64,000 bases of DNA, taken from assembly GCA_964438975.1 (NCBI GenBank), contig CAYTMU010000007.1:1-64000 (forward strand), written 5' to 3'. The notes under the pieces are model-generated. The model was not told the DNA's origin and did no database searches. It worked only from the letters and a program-made list of their open reading frames with translations. A program made the position numbers and the translations under genes. Source of the stretch: Chryseosolibacter sp964438975. GTDB taxonomy: Bacteria > Bacteroidota > Bacteroidia > Cytophagales > Cyclobacteriaceae. This document shows positions 25,721-34,206 of this stretch, in pieces; the first letter of the stretch is position 1; the number at the start of each line of letters is the position of its first letter.

Positions 25721-26425
25721 TCAGACCCATTCGAACCCGAAGCCGTCAGCGAGTTTGCTCCTGAGAATCATTTCGACTTCGGAAATATCAATGGGCCTGC
25801 CGAGTTCTCGCTGCATGGATGTCACTGCCTTATCAGTGATGCCGCAAGGTACAATATAATTGAAGTACTGCAGATCGGTGTTGACGTTCAATGCAAAGCC
25901 GTGCATGGTCACCCAGCGACTCGTTTTAACTCCGAGTGCACAGATCTTTCGCGCGCGAACCGGCTCGTCGGGATTCAACCAGACGCCGGTGAGACCGGGA
26001 ATTCTCCCGCCGTGAATTTGGTATTCTGCGAGCGTTTGTATCACCGCTTCTTCTAACAACCGCATGTAGCGATGAATGTCGGTGAAAAAATTCTCCATGT
26101 CTATAACGGGATATCCGACGATCTGGCCGGGGCCGTGATAGGTGATATCACCACCCCGATTGATGTGGTAGTAAGCCGCCTGAATGGAGTCTAACTCCAC
26201 GTCGCGCACCAGCAAATTGCCGACATTTCCGCTTTTGCCCAGCGTAAATACATGCGGGTGCTCACAAAAGATCACGTAATTTTTCGTTTCCGCATGCTGG
26301 CTTTCGGGGAGCGATCGGTTTGCACTTTTTACGGAGAGTATGCTATTGAAGAGTTCGCCCTGGTAATCCCAGGCTTTCTTATAGTCTACTGTGCCTAGAT
26401 GGATGAACTGCGTCTTCTTGTTCAT
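25721..26425 (-). CDS. lipB: Lipoyl(octanoyl) transferase
   Basis: Transfers octanoyl from acyl carrier protein to lipoyl domains of 2-oxoacid dehydrogenases and the glycine cleavage system. Conserved blocks are CEHPHVFTLGKSG, then HINRGGDITYHGPGQIVGYPVIDM, the catalytic-lysine block KICALGVKTSRWVTMHGFALNV and CGITDKAVTSMQRELG. The GGDITYHGPGQ and C-G-I motifs are complete. The ATG at 26425 (MNKKTQFIHLG) is chosen over one ten codons upstream, which would approach the preceding gene. It is 234 residues long, normal for the family. Confidence 0.95.
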   Translation of the reverse strand: MNKKTQFIHLGTVDYKKAWDYQGELFNSILSVKSANRSLPESQHAETKNYVIFCEHPHVFTLGKSGNVGNLLVRDVELDSIQAAYYHINRGGDITYHGPGQIVGYPVIDMENFFTDIHRYMRLLEEAVIQTLAEYQIHGGRIPGLTGVWLNPDEPVRARKICALGVKTSRWVTMHGFALNVNTDLQYFNYIVPCGITDKAVTSMQRELGRPIDISEVEMILRSKLADGFGFEWV

Positions 26426-26457
26426 AGCAATGTTGCTGGCCGTCGGACGGTGCAACG

Positions 26458-27465
26458 CTATTTCAATTTACTTAGTTCCGCTCGCACATAGTCGCTGGAG
26501 TCTACAGCGTCAGGCTCAGCGCCGTTTTCCTTTGCCAGGTGGTACGAGATCCAATCTGTGAGATGAATGAGATAATAGTACTGCTCAAGGAGCGAAGCTC
26601 CTTCACCGATGACATCGATTATCGGGTTTGATTTTTTTTCAAAGATGTCGCGACAGATCTCCATGCGTTTCTCTACCCGTTCGTGATCGTGATCGGAATA
26701 GAGATATACGACCTGCAACGATGGCATCAGGGTTCCGGGAAAGTTCCAGCCGACCAGTTCGTTGTGGTTCATTTCCGGGAAGGTATTCACATGCGCGATA
26801 TGCTTTGCGTTCTCGTTCAGCTGTTGTTGAAAACGGAGAGCCATCGCGTAAAGGCGATTATCGCAATAGATCACGGGGAACTTCCCTTTGAGTTTTTTGG
26901 CGATGAGCTCGGCTTCTGATTCGATACCTTTTACTCCGCGGTCGAGGAACTGTATTGCATTCTCCGTCTCTTTGATAAAGGCGGCGCCGATCAGGTTGGT
27001 ATGATACAGCAGCGACATCAGGGCGATCATATTGTATCCCAGCATCGCTCTTGGTGCCTTCGAGCCCGGCGGAAGCTGTACATAAAAAAGATTGTACTCG
27101 CGTGCAATGTCGAGTAGTTTACCGCCGGATGCAATTGCGATGCACTGTGCCCTTTTGAGGAGTGCTTTGTTCAGGGCCGCAATAGTCTCTTCCGTATTGC
27201 CACTGTATGAACATGCGATGAACAGGGTGTGTGGACTCACAAACTGCGGAATATTGTAGCTCTTACAAACGACAATCGGTATGGGGATGCGTCCGAAGGT
27301 CAGCGATTCAACCAGGTTCGCCGCAATACCTGAGCTCCCCATGCCCGTGATGACGACGTTCCGGATATCGCTTCCCGGACGGACGAGATCAATGGTATCG
27401 GCGATCTTTAGCGCATCGGCAAGTTGTCTGGTAAATCCTTCTATGTACTTCTTGGTGGATGACAT
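26458..27465 (-). CDS. Bifunctional phosphoglucose/phosphomannose isomerase-type protein
   Basis: A 335-residue cytosolic SIS-domain protein of the PGI/PMI family, best known from archaea and found in many Bacteroidota. The first SIS domain starts near residue 30 (NVVITGMGSSGIAANLVESL) with ACSYSGNTEETIAALNKAL. The second contains FPVIYCDNRLYAMALRFQQQLNENAK, with the catalytic segment FPEMNHNELVGW. Such enzymes interconvert fructose 6-phosphate with glucose or mannose 6-phosphate. It is the first gene of a unit with lipB (32 bases) and the conserved hypothetical. Confidence 0.88.
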   Translation of the reverse strand: MSSTKKYIEGFTRQLADALKIADTIDLVRPGSDIRNVVITGMGSSGIAANLVESLTFGRIPIPIVVCKSYNIPQFVSPHTLFIACSYSGNTEETIAALNKALLKRAQCIAIASGGKLLDIAREYNLFYVQLPPGSKAPRAMLGYNMIALMSLLYHTNLIGAAFIKETENAIQFLDRGVKGIESEAELIAKKLKGKFPVIYCDNRLYAMALRFQQQLNENAKHIAHVNTFPEMNHNELVGWNFPGTLMPSLQVVYLYSDHDHERVEKRMEICRDIFEKKSNPIIDVIGEGASLLEQYYYLIHLTDWISYHLAKENGAEPDAVDSSDYVRAELSKLK

Positions 27466-27488
27466 ACGCGGGGTATAAATTGAGGATT

Positions 27489-27496
27489 CAAAGGTA
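27489..27496 (-). promoter_or_regulatory. Exact -7 box TACCTTTG of the isomerase-lipB unit
   Basis: On the minus strand TACCTTTG matches TAnnTTTG, 23 bases upstream of the isomerase ATG. The nearest TTG is 25 bases further up, slightly longer than the usual -33 spacing. It lies in the 41-base divergent gap with yraN. Confidence 0.45.
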
Positions 27497-27506
27497 TGAC
27501 ATTTGA

Positions 27507-27860
27507 ATGACGGATAAAATGCAAACCGGAGACCACGGCGAAAATCTCGCCGCCGACTACCTCATCTGCCAGGGGTTTCAAATTGTCGCGAGAAAGTACC
27601 GCTGGCACCATGCGGAGATAGACCTGATCGCAACGCGCGCGGACTGGCTGGTGTTCGTAGAGGTGAAAACGCGCAACAGTCGTGCGTGGGGTGAACCAGA
27701 GAGCTTTGTGGATAATGCCAAACGCAAACTCATGTATGACGCGGCGGAAGAATACATCTTCCGCAAGAACTGGCAGGGCAACATCCGGTTTGATATCGTT
27801 TCTGTGAAACTGAGCGAGCCGCCGGAGATCGTGCATTTTGAAGATGCGATCAGTTACTGA
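27507..27860 (+). CDS. yraN: YraN-family protein (UPF0102)
   Basis: A 117-residue predicted nuclease-fold protein. The pattern GEDLAADYL-like HGENLAADYLICQGFQIVARKYR, then HAEIDLIATRADWLVFVEVKTR, is the UPF0102 signature and carries the Asp and ExK residues of a restriction-endonuclease-like active site. Its cellular role is not established; relatives sit near ribosome and Holliday-junction genes. It is divergent from the isomerase gene and converges with the MORN-like gene with 21 bases between. Confidence 0.9.
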   Translation: MTDKMQTGDHGENLAADYLICQGFQIVARKYRWHHAEIDLIATRADWLVFVEVKTRNSRAWGEPESFVDNAKRKLMYDAAEEYIFRKNWQGNIRFDIVSVKLSEPPEIVHFEDAISY

Positions 27861-27881
27861 TCGCTACGGTCTTACGGGCAA

Positions 27882-28715
27882 CTAGCGGGATGCCTGACGG
27901 TTAGTGTTCTTGTTGTTGCGGTAGATCTGCTTGCCCTTGTCGTTCCACTCTGCCTTTATATACGGTGCGAACGATTTTTCAAAGGCCTTCTCCGGGTAAG
28001 CGATGATCTTTTTCCTTCGCCGGTTGGCGTAGTACTCAGTCCAATCTCCGATCCGCTGATTCCACTGGAACTCTCCCATGATGGCAATCTGTCCGTTCTC
28101 GAAAAACCGGAAGTAATAGCCGTCTTTCTCACCGAATTCAATCGGTGTTATCTCCTTCATTTTCGTGCGTTCCACGTCGTAGTAGGTTACAACGGATTCC
28201 TTGGGCCATCCACGGAAGTACTTCTCCTTGTTGACAAGCGTACTATCGCGATTGTAGTACATCCAGCGTCCGTGCTTGGTGCCCTTGTAGAATATTCCTG
28301 ACTCCAGAACGATTTCGCCCAGGCGCTTCTGGTAAGGACCGTGGAGAAGTACGCCTTTTTCCGGATCAAAGCGCTCGGTTTTCCTTACCTCCCGCCGCGT
28401 GTAATCGTACCAGTACAGATCACGGACGAAGGTCTGCGGCTTTTCGGGCTTTTTCAATACATAGAATAACTCGTAAACAATGCGATTTCCCTGCCCCCGC
28501 CGCGTAAACCCTTTCCGGGTCTTTACACCGTAGAAGACTTTCTTTTTGACCTTCTTTTTCTTCTTCTTCGGCTCTTCCTCCTCTTCCTTATCGAAATCCA
28601 GTGTCACCGGCGTATCAATTGTAAACCGCTCGTCCATGGGCTCCTCTGCCGGTTCGTCCTGCGAAACAGCGGGAAGGGAAACAAACAAGAATATGGCGAG
28701 GGCTGCGTACTTCAT
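27882..28715 (-). CDS. Exported MORN-like repeat protein
   Basis: A 277-residue secreted protein. A signal peptide (MKYAALAIFLFVSLPAVSQ) is followed by an acidic stretch and a lysine run (KKKKKKVKKK). From residue 120 on there are MORN/YwqK-like repeats: LLHGPYQKRLGEIVLESGIFYKGTKHGRW, EKYFRGWPKESVVTYYD and GYYFRFFENGQIAIMGEFQWNQRIGDWTEYY. Such repeats occur in many Bacteroidota exported proteins of unknown role. It starts 33 bases downstream of htpG on the same strand. Confidence 0.78.
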   Translation of the reverse strand: MKYAALAIFLFVSLPAVSQDEPAEEPMDERFTIDTPVTLDFDKEEEEEPKKKKKKVKKKVFYGVKTRKGFTRRGQGNRIVYELFYVLKKPEKPQTFVRDLYWYDYTRREVRKTERFDPEKGVLLHGPYQKRLGEIVLESGIFYKGTKHGRWMYYNRDSTLVNKEKYFRGWPKESVVTYYDVERTKMKEITPIEFGEKDGYYFRFFENGQIAIMGEFQWNQRIGDWTEYYANRRRKKIIAYPEKAFEKSFAPYIKAEWNDKGKQIYRNNKNTNRQASR

Positions 28716-28748
28716 ACCGTGACAACGAAAATAGCAAAAAGAATAGTA

Positions 28749-30650
28749 TCAGCCGATCATCTCCACGCTTCTCTTGATGAAGTTGGTGAGTTCGGGACCG
28801 GAAAGCATGTTTTGTGAAAGAAGCCCCAGGTCATACGCCTGCTTGGCGAGTTTCAATTTGTCGTCTTCGTTGTCGGCTTTCAGTATCTTTTGGACGATGG
28901 GATGATTTCCGTTCACTGCCAGATTGTAGTTGTCTGGCATGCTGCCCATGAATCCGTAACCACCACCTGTCTTGGCCATGTCTTTCATACGGCGCATGAA
29001 TTCGCTCATCGTGATCACGACCGGGAGGTCTCCGGGGGCCATCGCTTCTATGGCAACCGTCATGGTCTTGTTGTCGACAGCTTTTTCGAAGATAGCCTTC
29101 ACCTGTTCCTCTTCTTCCGTGGTCAGTACGCTTTCCAGCTTCTCATCCTTGGCGATCAGCTTATCTGCGGTATCGCTGTCGACGCGCTTTACTTGTGTCT
29201 TCTCCAACTTCTGCTCTAGCGTGTTAATAAAGTGACTGTCGATCACGCCGTCGAACTGGAGTACATCGTATCCCTTCTGTTTCGCGCCCTCCACGAAACT
29301 GTGCTGTTTGTTCTTGTCAGATGCATACAGGTACGTCAGTTGTTTGTCCTTATCGGTCTGATTGGCCTTGACTTTATCACTGTACTCATCGAGGGTGAAA
29401 TATTGTCCATCGACATTCTTTAGCAGCGTAAACTCCTTGGCGCGTTCGTAGAACTTCTCGTCGCTGATAATTCCGTATTTAACGAAGATGTTAATGTCGT
29501 CCCACTTCTTCTCGAAATCAGCCCGGTCTTTTTTGAAAAGGTCCATAAGCTTATCTGCCACCTTCTTCGTGATGTGTTGACTGATCTTCTTCACGTTGGC
29601 ATCGGATTGCAAGTAGCTGCGCGAGACATTCAACGGAATGTCGGGTGAGTCCAGCACGCCGTGGAGGAGCATCAGGAAGTCGGGCACGACATCCTTCACT
29701 TCATCGGTGATGAATACCTGGCGAGAATATAACTGGATCTTGTTCTTGTTGATCTCGAAGTCGTTCTTGACCTTGGGAAAATACAAGACACCCGTCAGAC
29801 TGAAGGGATAGTCCACGTTCAGGTGGATCCAAAAGAGCGGATCTTCCGCAAAGGGATAGAGCTCCTTGTAGAACTTGAGATAGTCTTCGTCCTTGAGTTC
29901 AGACGGTGATTTGGTCCACAGAGGCGACGGATTGTTGATGATCCTGTCTACTGTAATGGTTTTGTGTTTCGGCTTGCCCTCGTCGTCTACGCCGTCTTCG
30001 ACGCTTTCCTCCTTAGTGCCGAACTTGATTTCAACCGGGAGGAACTTACAGTATTTTTCAAGAATCTCCTTCAGACGCCACTCGTCCAGAAACTCCTCAG
30101 ACTCATTATTGATATGAAGCACTACCTCTGTTCCACGGGCAGTCTTCTTTTCCGGCGCAATGGAGAATTCGGTAGAACCATCGCACTCCCAACGAACAGC
30201 TTCGTCATCGGTTGCCGCTTTGTATGAGCGTGTGATGATGTCGACCTGATCGGCCACCATGAAAGCGGAGTAAAAGCCGAGTCCGAACTTGCCGATAATG
30301 TCCTTTCCATCAGCCTTGTCTTTGAACTTTTCAACGAATTCGGCGGCGCCGGAGAAAGCGATCTGATTGATATATTTTTTCACCTCATCTGCCGTCATCC
30401 CGATGCCTTTGTCGCTGACGGTGATGGTCTTTTTCTTCTTGTCGAAACTGACTTCGATTGTCAGGTCACCCAGTTCGCCGGCGTACTCTCCCAGGGAGGT
30501 AAGCTTCTTCAGTTTCTGGGTGGCATCAACTGCGTTAGACACCAGTTCCCGCAAGAAGATCTCGTGGTCCGAATAAAGGAACTTCTTGATTATTGGAAAT
30601 ATGTTCTCTGTGTGAATTGAAATGGTCCCTTTTTCTGTTACTGCTGCCAT
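28749..30650 (-). CDS. htpG: Chaperone HtpG (bacterial Hsp90)
   Basis: A 633-residue ATP-dependent chaperone dimer. N-terminal GHKL ATPase motifs are IFLRELVSNAVDATQKL, TITVSDKGIGMT, and GKFGLGFYSAFMVAD. The middle domain carries PLWTKSPSEL and FPKVKNDFEINKNKIQLYSRQVFI, with the catalytic-loop block GVLDSPDIPLNVSRSYLQ. The C-terminal dimerisation part has the usual length. A stable hairpin with a U-tail sits only 21 bases upstream of the ATG, which may limit read-through or regulate expression. Confidence 0.97.
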   Translation of the reverse strand: MAAVTEKGTISIHTENIFPIIKKFLYSDHEIFLRELVSNAVDATQKLKKLTSLGEYAGELGDLTIEVSFDKKKKTITVSDKGIGMTADEVKKYINQIAFSGAAEFVEKFKDKADGKDIIGKFGLGFYSAFMVADQVDIITRSYKAATDDEAVRWECDGSTEFSIAPEKKTARGTEVVLHINNESEEFLDEWRLKEILEKYCKFLPVEIKFGTKEESVEDGVDDEGKPKHKTITVDRIINNPSPLWTKSPSELKDEDYLKFYKELYPFAEDPLFWIHLNVDYPFSLTGVLYFPKVKNDFEINKNKIQLYSRQVFITDEVKDVVPDFLMLLHGVLDSPDIPLNVSRSYLQSDANVKKISQHITKKVADKLMDLFKKDRADFEKKWDDINIFVKYGIISDEKFYERAKEFTLLKNVDGQYFTLDEYSDKVKANQTDKDKQLTYLYASDKNKQHSFVEGAKQKGYDVLQFDGVIDSHFINTLEQKLEKTQVKRVDSDTADKLIAKDEKLESVLTTEEEEQVKAIFEKAVDNKTMTVAIEAMAPGDLPVVITMSEFMRRMKDMAKTGGGYGFMGSMPDNYNLAVNGNHPIVQKILKADNEDDKLKLAKQAYDLGLLSQNMLSGPELTNFIKRSVEMIG

Positions 30651-30670
30651 AGTTTAATGATTTATGTAAA

Positions 30671-30704
30671 AATAAAAGATCCTCGTGACGGGCACGAGGA
30701 TCTT
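30671..30704 (-). terminator. Intrinsic terminator or leader hairpin immediately upstream of htpG
   Basis: A perfect 12-bp stem AAGATCCTCGTG / CACGAGGATCTT with a 5-base loop, followed on the minus strand by TTATTTTT. It lies about 200 bases after the S9 peptidase gene and 21 bases before the htpG ATG. The 256-base intergenic stretch 30651-30906 shows no exact -7 box on the minus strand. Confidence 0.75.
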
Positions 30705-30906
30705 CAAATGTTGTTCCAAATGGATTTTTATGTCAGGCTGGGAGTGTCTTGGTTTGAATTCAGCCAAATTGGCATTCAGTCATGCTAACGATTGACCCTT
30801 TACCAGAGGGCATCTGTTCCTTGTCTTGGTCTGTTAGTGCCAAATGTGGAGCTTTTGCTTATCAATTTAGCAATATTCCACTTACCGGCATGACAATAAC
30901 GTTTAG

Positions 30907-32832
30907 TTACATATTCCGTTTTGCCGGGACGGCGCGTCGCAGGTGCTTCTCGAAAAACTGCTCCATCCTTGTATAGAATTCCATCTGGTTTTCTTGATTA
31001 TAGAATCCGTGACCTTCATCTTCCTTCATCAGGTATTCGACGGAAATCCCGCGCTCCTGTAGTGCCTTGACCATCTGATCGGACTCCGCGACATTGACGC
31101 GCGGGTCGTTGGCTCCCTGGGCGATAAGCAACGGGCATTTGATCTTATCCGCGTGGAAGACCGGGGAGACAGCTGCCAGGGCAATGCTATCTTTTTCCGG
31201 ATCGCCCACCATTTCATAAAGCATTTGGCGGAGAGGTTCCCAATACGGCGGGATAGTGTTCATAAAGGTAAACATGTTGGAAACACCCACGTAGTCTACT
31301 GCGCAGCTGTATAGGTCGGGTGTTAGCGTGATCCCTGCAAGGGTGGCATATCCGCCGTAGCTGCCCCCGTATATGGCTACTCGTGTCGAGTCGGCAATTC
31401 CTTCATCGATAAGCCAATGCACACCGTCGGTGATGTCATCCTGCATCGTCCGGCCCCACTGCTTGAACGAGGCGGTCCAGAACTCTTTTCCGTAACCTGT
31501 AGACCCGCGAAAATTCATTTGCAGCACCGCATATCCCCGGTTGGCCAGGAATTGAATCTCCGGATTGAATCCCCAGGAGTCGCGGGCCCACGGACCTCCG
31601 TGCGGATTGATGACGACCGGGAGGTTCCTGGGCTCCACTCCCTTGGGGAGCGTCAGATATCCGTGAATGGTCAATCCATCGCGTGATTTATATGAGACGG
31701 GCTTCATCTCGGCCATATTATCTTCTTTGATCCACGGCTTGAAGTCGGCCAGCTTTTCAAACCTGTCGTTTTTCACGTCGTAGTAGTAATAGCCTCCGAA
31801 GTAGCGATCGCTATTTGCGTATACCAGCAGCTTGTCTTCGTCCCGGTTGCGGCGGGTAATGATAAAAGTGTAGTCCGGTATCTGCGCCCGAATCTTGTTG
31901 TGAATGCGCTTGGCCTCATCGTCCAGAAAGTGAATGTCAGGTTTCTTGAAGTCGTAGTTGACGTTGGTGAGTACTTTCCTTTTGCGTGAATAGTCAACGC
32001 TCTCGATGTCGACATCCGGATTTTCGTAGATCAGCTTCGTTTCCTTCCCCGTCCGCGGATCGAACTCGACCAATGCAATTTTATCGCGCCCGAGGTTGGA
32101 GAGGCAGTACAGGTTCTTGTTATCAAAGGTGAAAAGAGCCGGGATCAGGGTTTCTTTAAATGAAGTTGTGATAACGGTCTTGAACTTGTCTTTTTCTGAT
32201 TCGCGGAAAAGCAGGCTGGTGTTGACTCCATCGGCCGTTACGGCAGCTCGTATCTTTCCGTCGTGATCGGTGATCCAACCGGTGATGTTACCGGGATTTT
32301 CGGCGACCAGCGTCATTTCGTTTGTCGACGTATTCAAGAGATATACATCAAACACCTGCGGATTCCGTTTGTTGCTGGTGATGAGCATTTCTTCAGGACG
32401 GTCCTCAAGGATGTCAAGCACTTCAGATCGCACCTCTTCAAAAGGTGTGTGATCCTGCAGTCCTGATCCATCGGGCTTCACCGACAGAACATGCATATTC
32501 TCGTCGCCGCCCTGGTCTTTCACATACACGATGCGGTCGTCACTTTCCCAGAAAGCGTTGTAAATACTTCGCTCGGTCTCGGTGGTGATCGGTGTGGAAG
32601 AAGTGTCTCCCAGGTTCTGGATGAAGACGTTCTTGCGGCCCAGGTGAGGTCCGATGAAGATGATCTTTTCTCCGTTGGGTGAAATGCGGTATTGCGACTT
32701 GTCGGGATCTTTGAAGAACTCTTCGACAGGAACAATTTCAGCGACCTTGTCGGTTGTGTCCGCCTCCTTAATAGCACAAGCGGTCACAAGCGTCAGGAAA
32801 GCCAACGCTGGCACGAAGGTGAGTTTTTGCAT
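30907..32832 (-). CDS. S9-family prolyl-oligopeptidase-like lipoprotein peptidase
   Basis: A 641-residue serine peptidase. The N-terminus (MQKLTFVPALAFLTLVTAC) is a lipoprotein signal with a lipobox-like VTAC. A seven-bladed beta-propeller (about 40-370) precedes an alpha/beta-hydrolase domain (about 385-630). Catalytic residues are Ser in YGGSYGGYATLAG, Asp in GANDPRVNVAES and His608 in DEGHGFYNQENQ. It likely trims peptides in the periplasm. A 45-base hairpin abuts the start codon. The gene ends about 200 bases before the htpG hairpin. Confidence 0.93.
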   Translation of the reverse strand: MQKLTFVPALAFLTLVTACAIKEADTTDKVAEIVPVEEFFKDPDKSQYRISPNGEKIIFIGPHLGRKNVFIQNLGDTSSTPITTETERSIYNAFWESDDRIVYVKDQGGDENMHVLSVKPDGSGLQDHTPFEEVRSEVLDILEDRPEEMLITSNKRNPQVFDVYLLNTSTNEMTLVAENPGNITGWITDHDGKIRAAVTADGVNTSLLFRESEKDKFKTVITTSFKETLIPALFTFDNKNLYCLSNLGRDKIALVEFDPRTGKETKLIYENPDVDIESVDYSRKRKVLTNVNYDFKKPDIHFLDDEAKRIHNKIRAQIPDYTFIITRRNRDEDKLLVYANSDRYFGGYYYYDVKNDRFEKLADFKPWIKEDNMAEMKPVSYKSRDGLTIHGYLTLPKGVEPRNLPVVINPHGGPWARDSWGFNPEIQFLANRGYAVLQMNFRGSTGYGKEFWTASFKQWGRTMQDDITDGVHWLIDEGIADSTRVAIYGGSYGGYATLAGITLTPDLYSCAVDYVGVSNMFTFMNTIPPYWEPLRQMLYEMVGDPEKDSIALAAVSPVFHADKIKCPLLIAQGANDPRVNVAESDQMVKALQERGISVEYLMKEDEGHGFYNQENQMEFYTRMEQFFEKHLRRAVPAKRNM

Positions 32833-32834
32833 AG

Positions 32835-32879
32835 GGGATGGGTTTTGTGTACACTTAAGTTACACCAAAAATCCATCCC
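32835..32879 (-). repeat. Hairpin two bases upstream of the S9 peptidase start codon
   Basis: GGGATGG (32835-32841) pairs with CCATCCC (32873-32879). The stem extends inward through T-rich and GTGTA / TACAC segments with small interruptions. In the mRNA it would cover the ribosome-binding region of the peptidase gene. Confidence 0.5.
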
Positions 32880-32888
32880 GACAAGGGA

Positions 32889-33356
32889 CTACCGAAGCCT
32901 GTTGGAATCACGGACGAGTTTTTCGTCGCGTCGGATGAAGCGGTTGGCGAGTACATTGCAAAGAACCGCGATCCCGGGCAACCAAAGGCCGAGGCCGAGT
33001 TCTCCGCCTCCGAAACTCTTGGCAAGCTGATTGGAGAAAATGAAAGCGGAACCGATCGTCCCCGCCAGCAGGAGAGAATTCAGTGCGCCGAGTTTCATCT
33101 GCAACACACGGTCGCGATACTTTCTGATCTCAAATACGGAGAGCGTGATGGAGGCGATGGCAAGAATGGCAGTAAGGCAATACGGCATGTATTGTGTTCT
33201 TGTCATCTCACCACTTTGGCCGATAATGCTGTAGTGAAAGGCATACAATCTGTGCGACTGCCCGATTGCTTCATGCGCCCAGATGGGCAGGAAGATCGCG
33301 GCGACTAAACTGATAATAGAGATTACCAGAAATACAGTTTGAATTCTTTGCCACAT
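32889..33356 (-). CDS. DUF4293 membrane protein
   Basis: A 155-residue inner-membrane protein with four hydrophobic segments (about 5-27, 57-77, 87-110, 118-138). The start MWQRIQTVFLVISIISLVA and the basic segment FEIRKYRDRVLQMKLGALNSLLL match DUF4293, a Bacteroidota family without known function. A -7 box lies 33 bases upstream. It is divergent from truA. Confidence 0.82.
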   Translation of the reverse strand: MWQRIQTVFLVISIISLVAAIFLPIWAHEAIGQSHRLYAFHYSIIGQSGEMTRTQYMPYCLTAILAIASITLSVFEIRKYRDRVLQMKLGALNSLLLAGTIGSAFIFSNQLAKSFGGGELGLGLWLPGIAVLCNVLANRFIRRDEKLVRDSNRLR

Positions 33357-33388
33357 AGTTGCGTTAAATTAAATTGCTGCGAGCGAAG

Positions 33389-33396
33389 CAAAGCTA
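33389..33396 (-). promoter_or_regulatory. Exact -7 box TAGCTTTG of the DUF4293 gene
   Basis: Matches TAnnTTTG on the minus strand, 32 bases upstream of the DUF4293 ATG in the divergent gap with truA. The nearest TTG on that strand is 25 bases further up. Confidence 0.4.
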
Positions 33397-33414
33397 AGCA
33401 TTCGCTGCCATCGG

Positions 33415-34200
33415 GTGAAAACAACTTTGTTTTTTAATTCTGCCTTGCTGACGCGTTATTTTTTTGAGATTGCTTACAACGGTACGCACTACAATGGCTG
33501 GCAAAGTCAGCGGAATGCGCTTGGCGTGCAGACTGTCGTGGAGCGCGCTATGACCAAACTTTTGCACACCTCGGTGGCCATCGTCGGCAGCGGGCGGACC
33601 GATACAGGAGTGCACTGTGAACAACAGTTCTTTCACACTGATCTGCGGGACATTGCCGATCACAAGAAGTTGGTCCAGCAATTGAATTCCTTCCTGCCAA
33701 AAGATATCGCCATTCGGTCGATACGTCGTGTCAGACCGGAGGCTAGTGCCCGGTATGATGCAACTGAACGTACATACCGCTACCAGATCACTCGCGTCAA
33801 GAACCCTTTTTTGCAAGAGTTGAGCTGGCACTACTTTAAGGACGTGAATGTTGACAACATGAACCGCGCTGCTTCGTATATGGTGGGAGAGCATGACTTT
33901 GAGTGCTTCAGCAAGGTAAAAACGGACGTAAATCACTTTATTTGCAGCGTCAGAAAGGCGAAGTGGACTGAAAAAGGCGATGAGTTGATCTTTGTGATCT
34001 CCGCCAACCGCTTTCTCCGTGGGATGGTACGCGCGGTGGTCGGTACCTTGCTGGACGTCGGCACAGGAAAGATAACTTATCAGGACTTCGTCTCGATCAT
34101 CGACAGCAGAGATCGACGAAGAGCCGGCCAGAACGTTCCGGCATGCGGACTTTACCTCGAAGGGGTGAAATACCCGGCGAGGATTTATACTAAATCATAA
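33415..34200 (+). CDS. truA: tRNA pseudouridine synthase A
   Basis: Converts uridines 38-40 of the tRNA anticodon arm to pseudouridine. The block RYFFEIAYNGTHYNGWQSQ starts the fold, and the catalytic aspartate lies in VGSGRTDTGVHC. Later motifs are RTYRYQI, HDFECFSK and NRFLRGMVRAVVGTLLDVG. No ATG fits. The open frame begins at GTG 33415 (261 residues). A TTG at 33445 would give a start (MLTRYFFEIAYNG) closer to the usual TruA N-terminus and is a good alternative. It sits seven bases before the ABC exporter gene. Confidence 0.94.
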   Translation: MKTTLFFNSALLTRYFFEIAYNGTHYNGWQSQRNALGVQTVVERAMTKLLHTSVAIVGSGRTDTGVHCEQQFFHTDLRDIADHKKLVQQLNSFLPKDIAIRSIRRVRPEASARYDATERTYRYQITRVKNPFLQELSWHYFKDVNVDNMNRAASYMVGEHDFECFSKVKTDVNHFICSVRKAKWTEKGDELIFVISANRFLRGMVRAVVGTLLDVGTGKITYQDFVSIIDSRDRRRAGQNVPACGLYLEGVKYPARIYTKS

Positions 34201-34206
34201 TTATTC

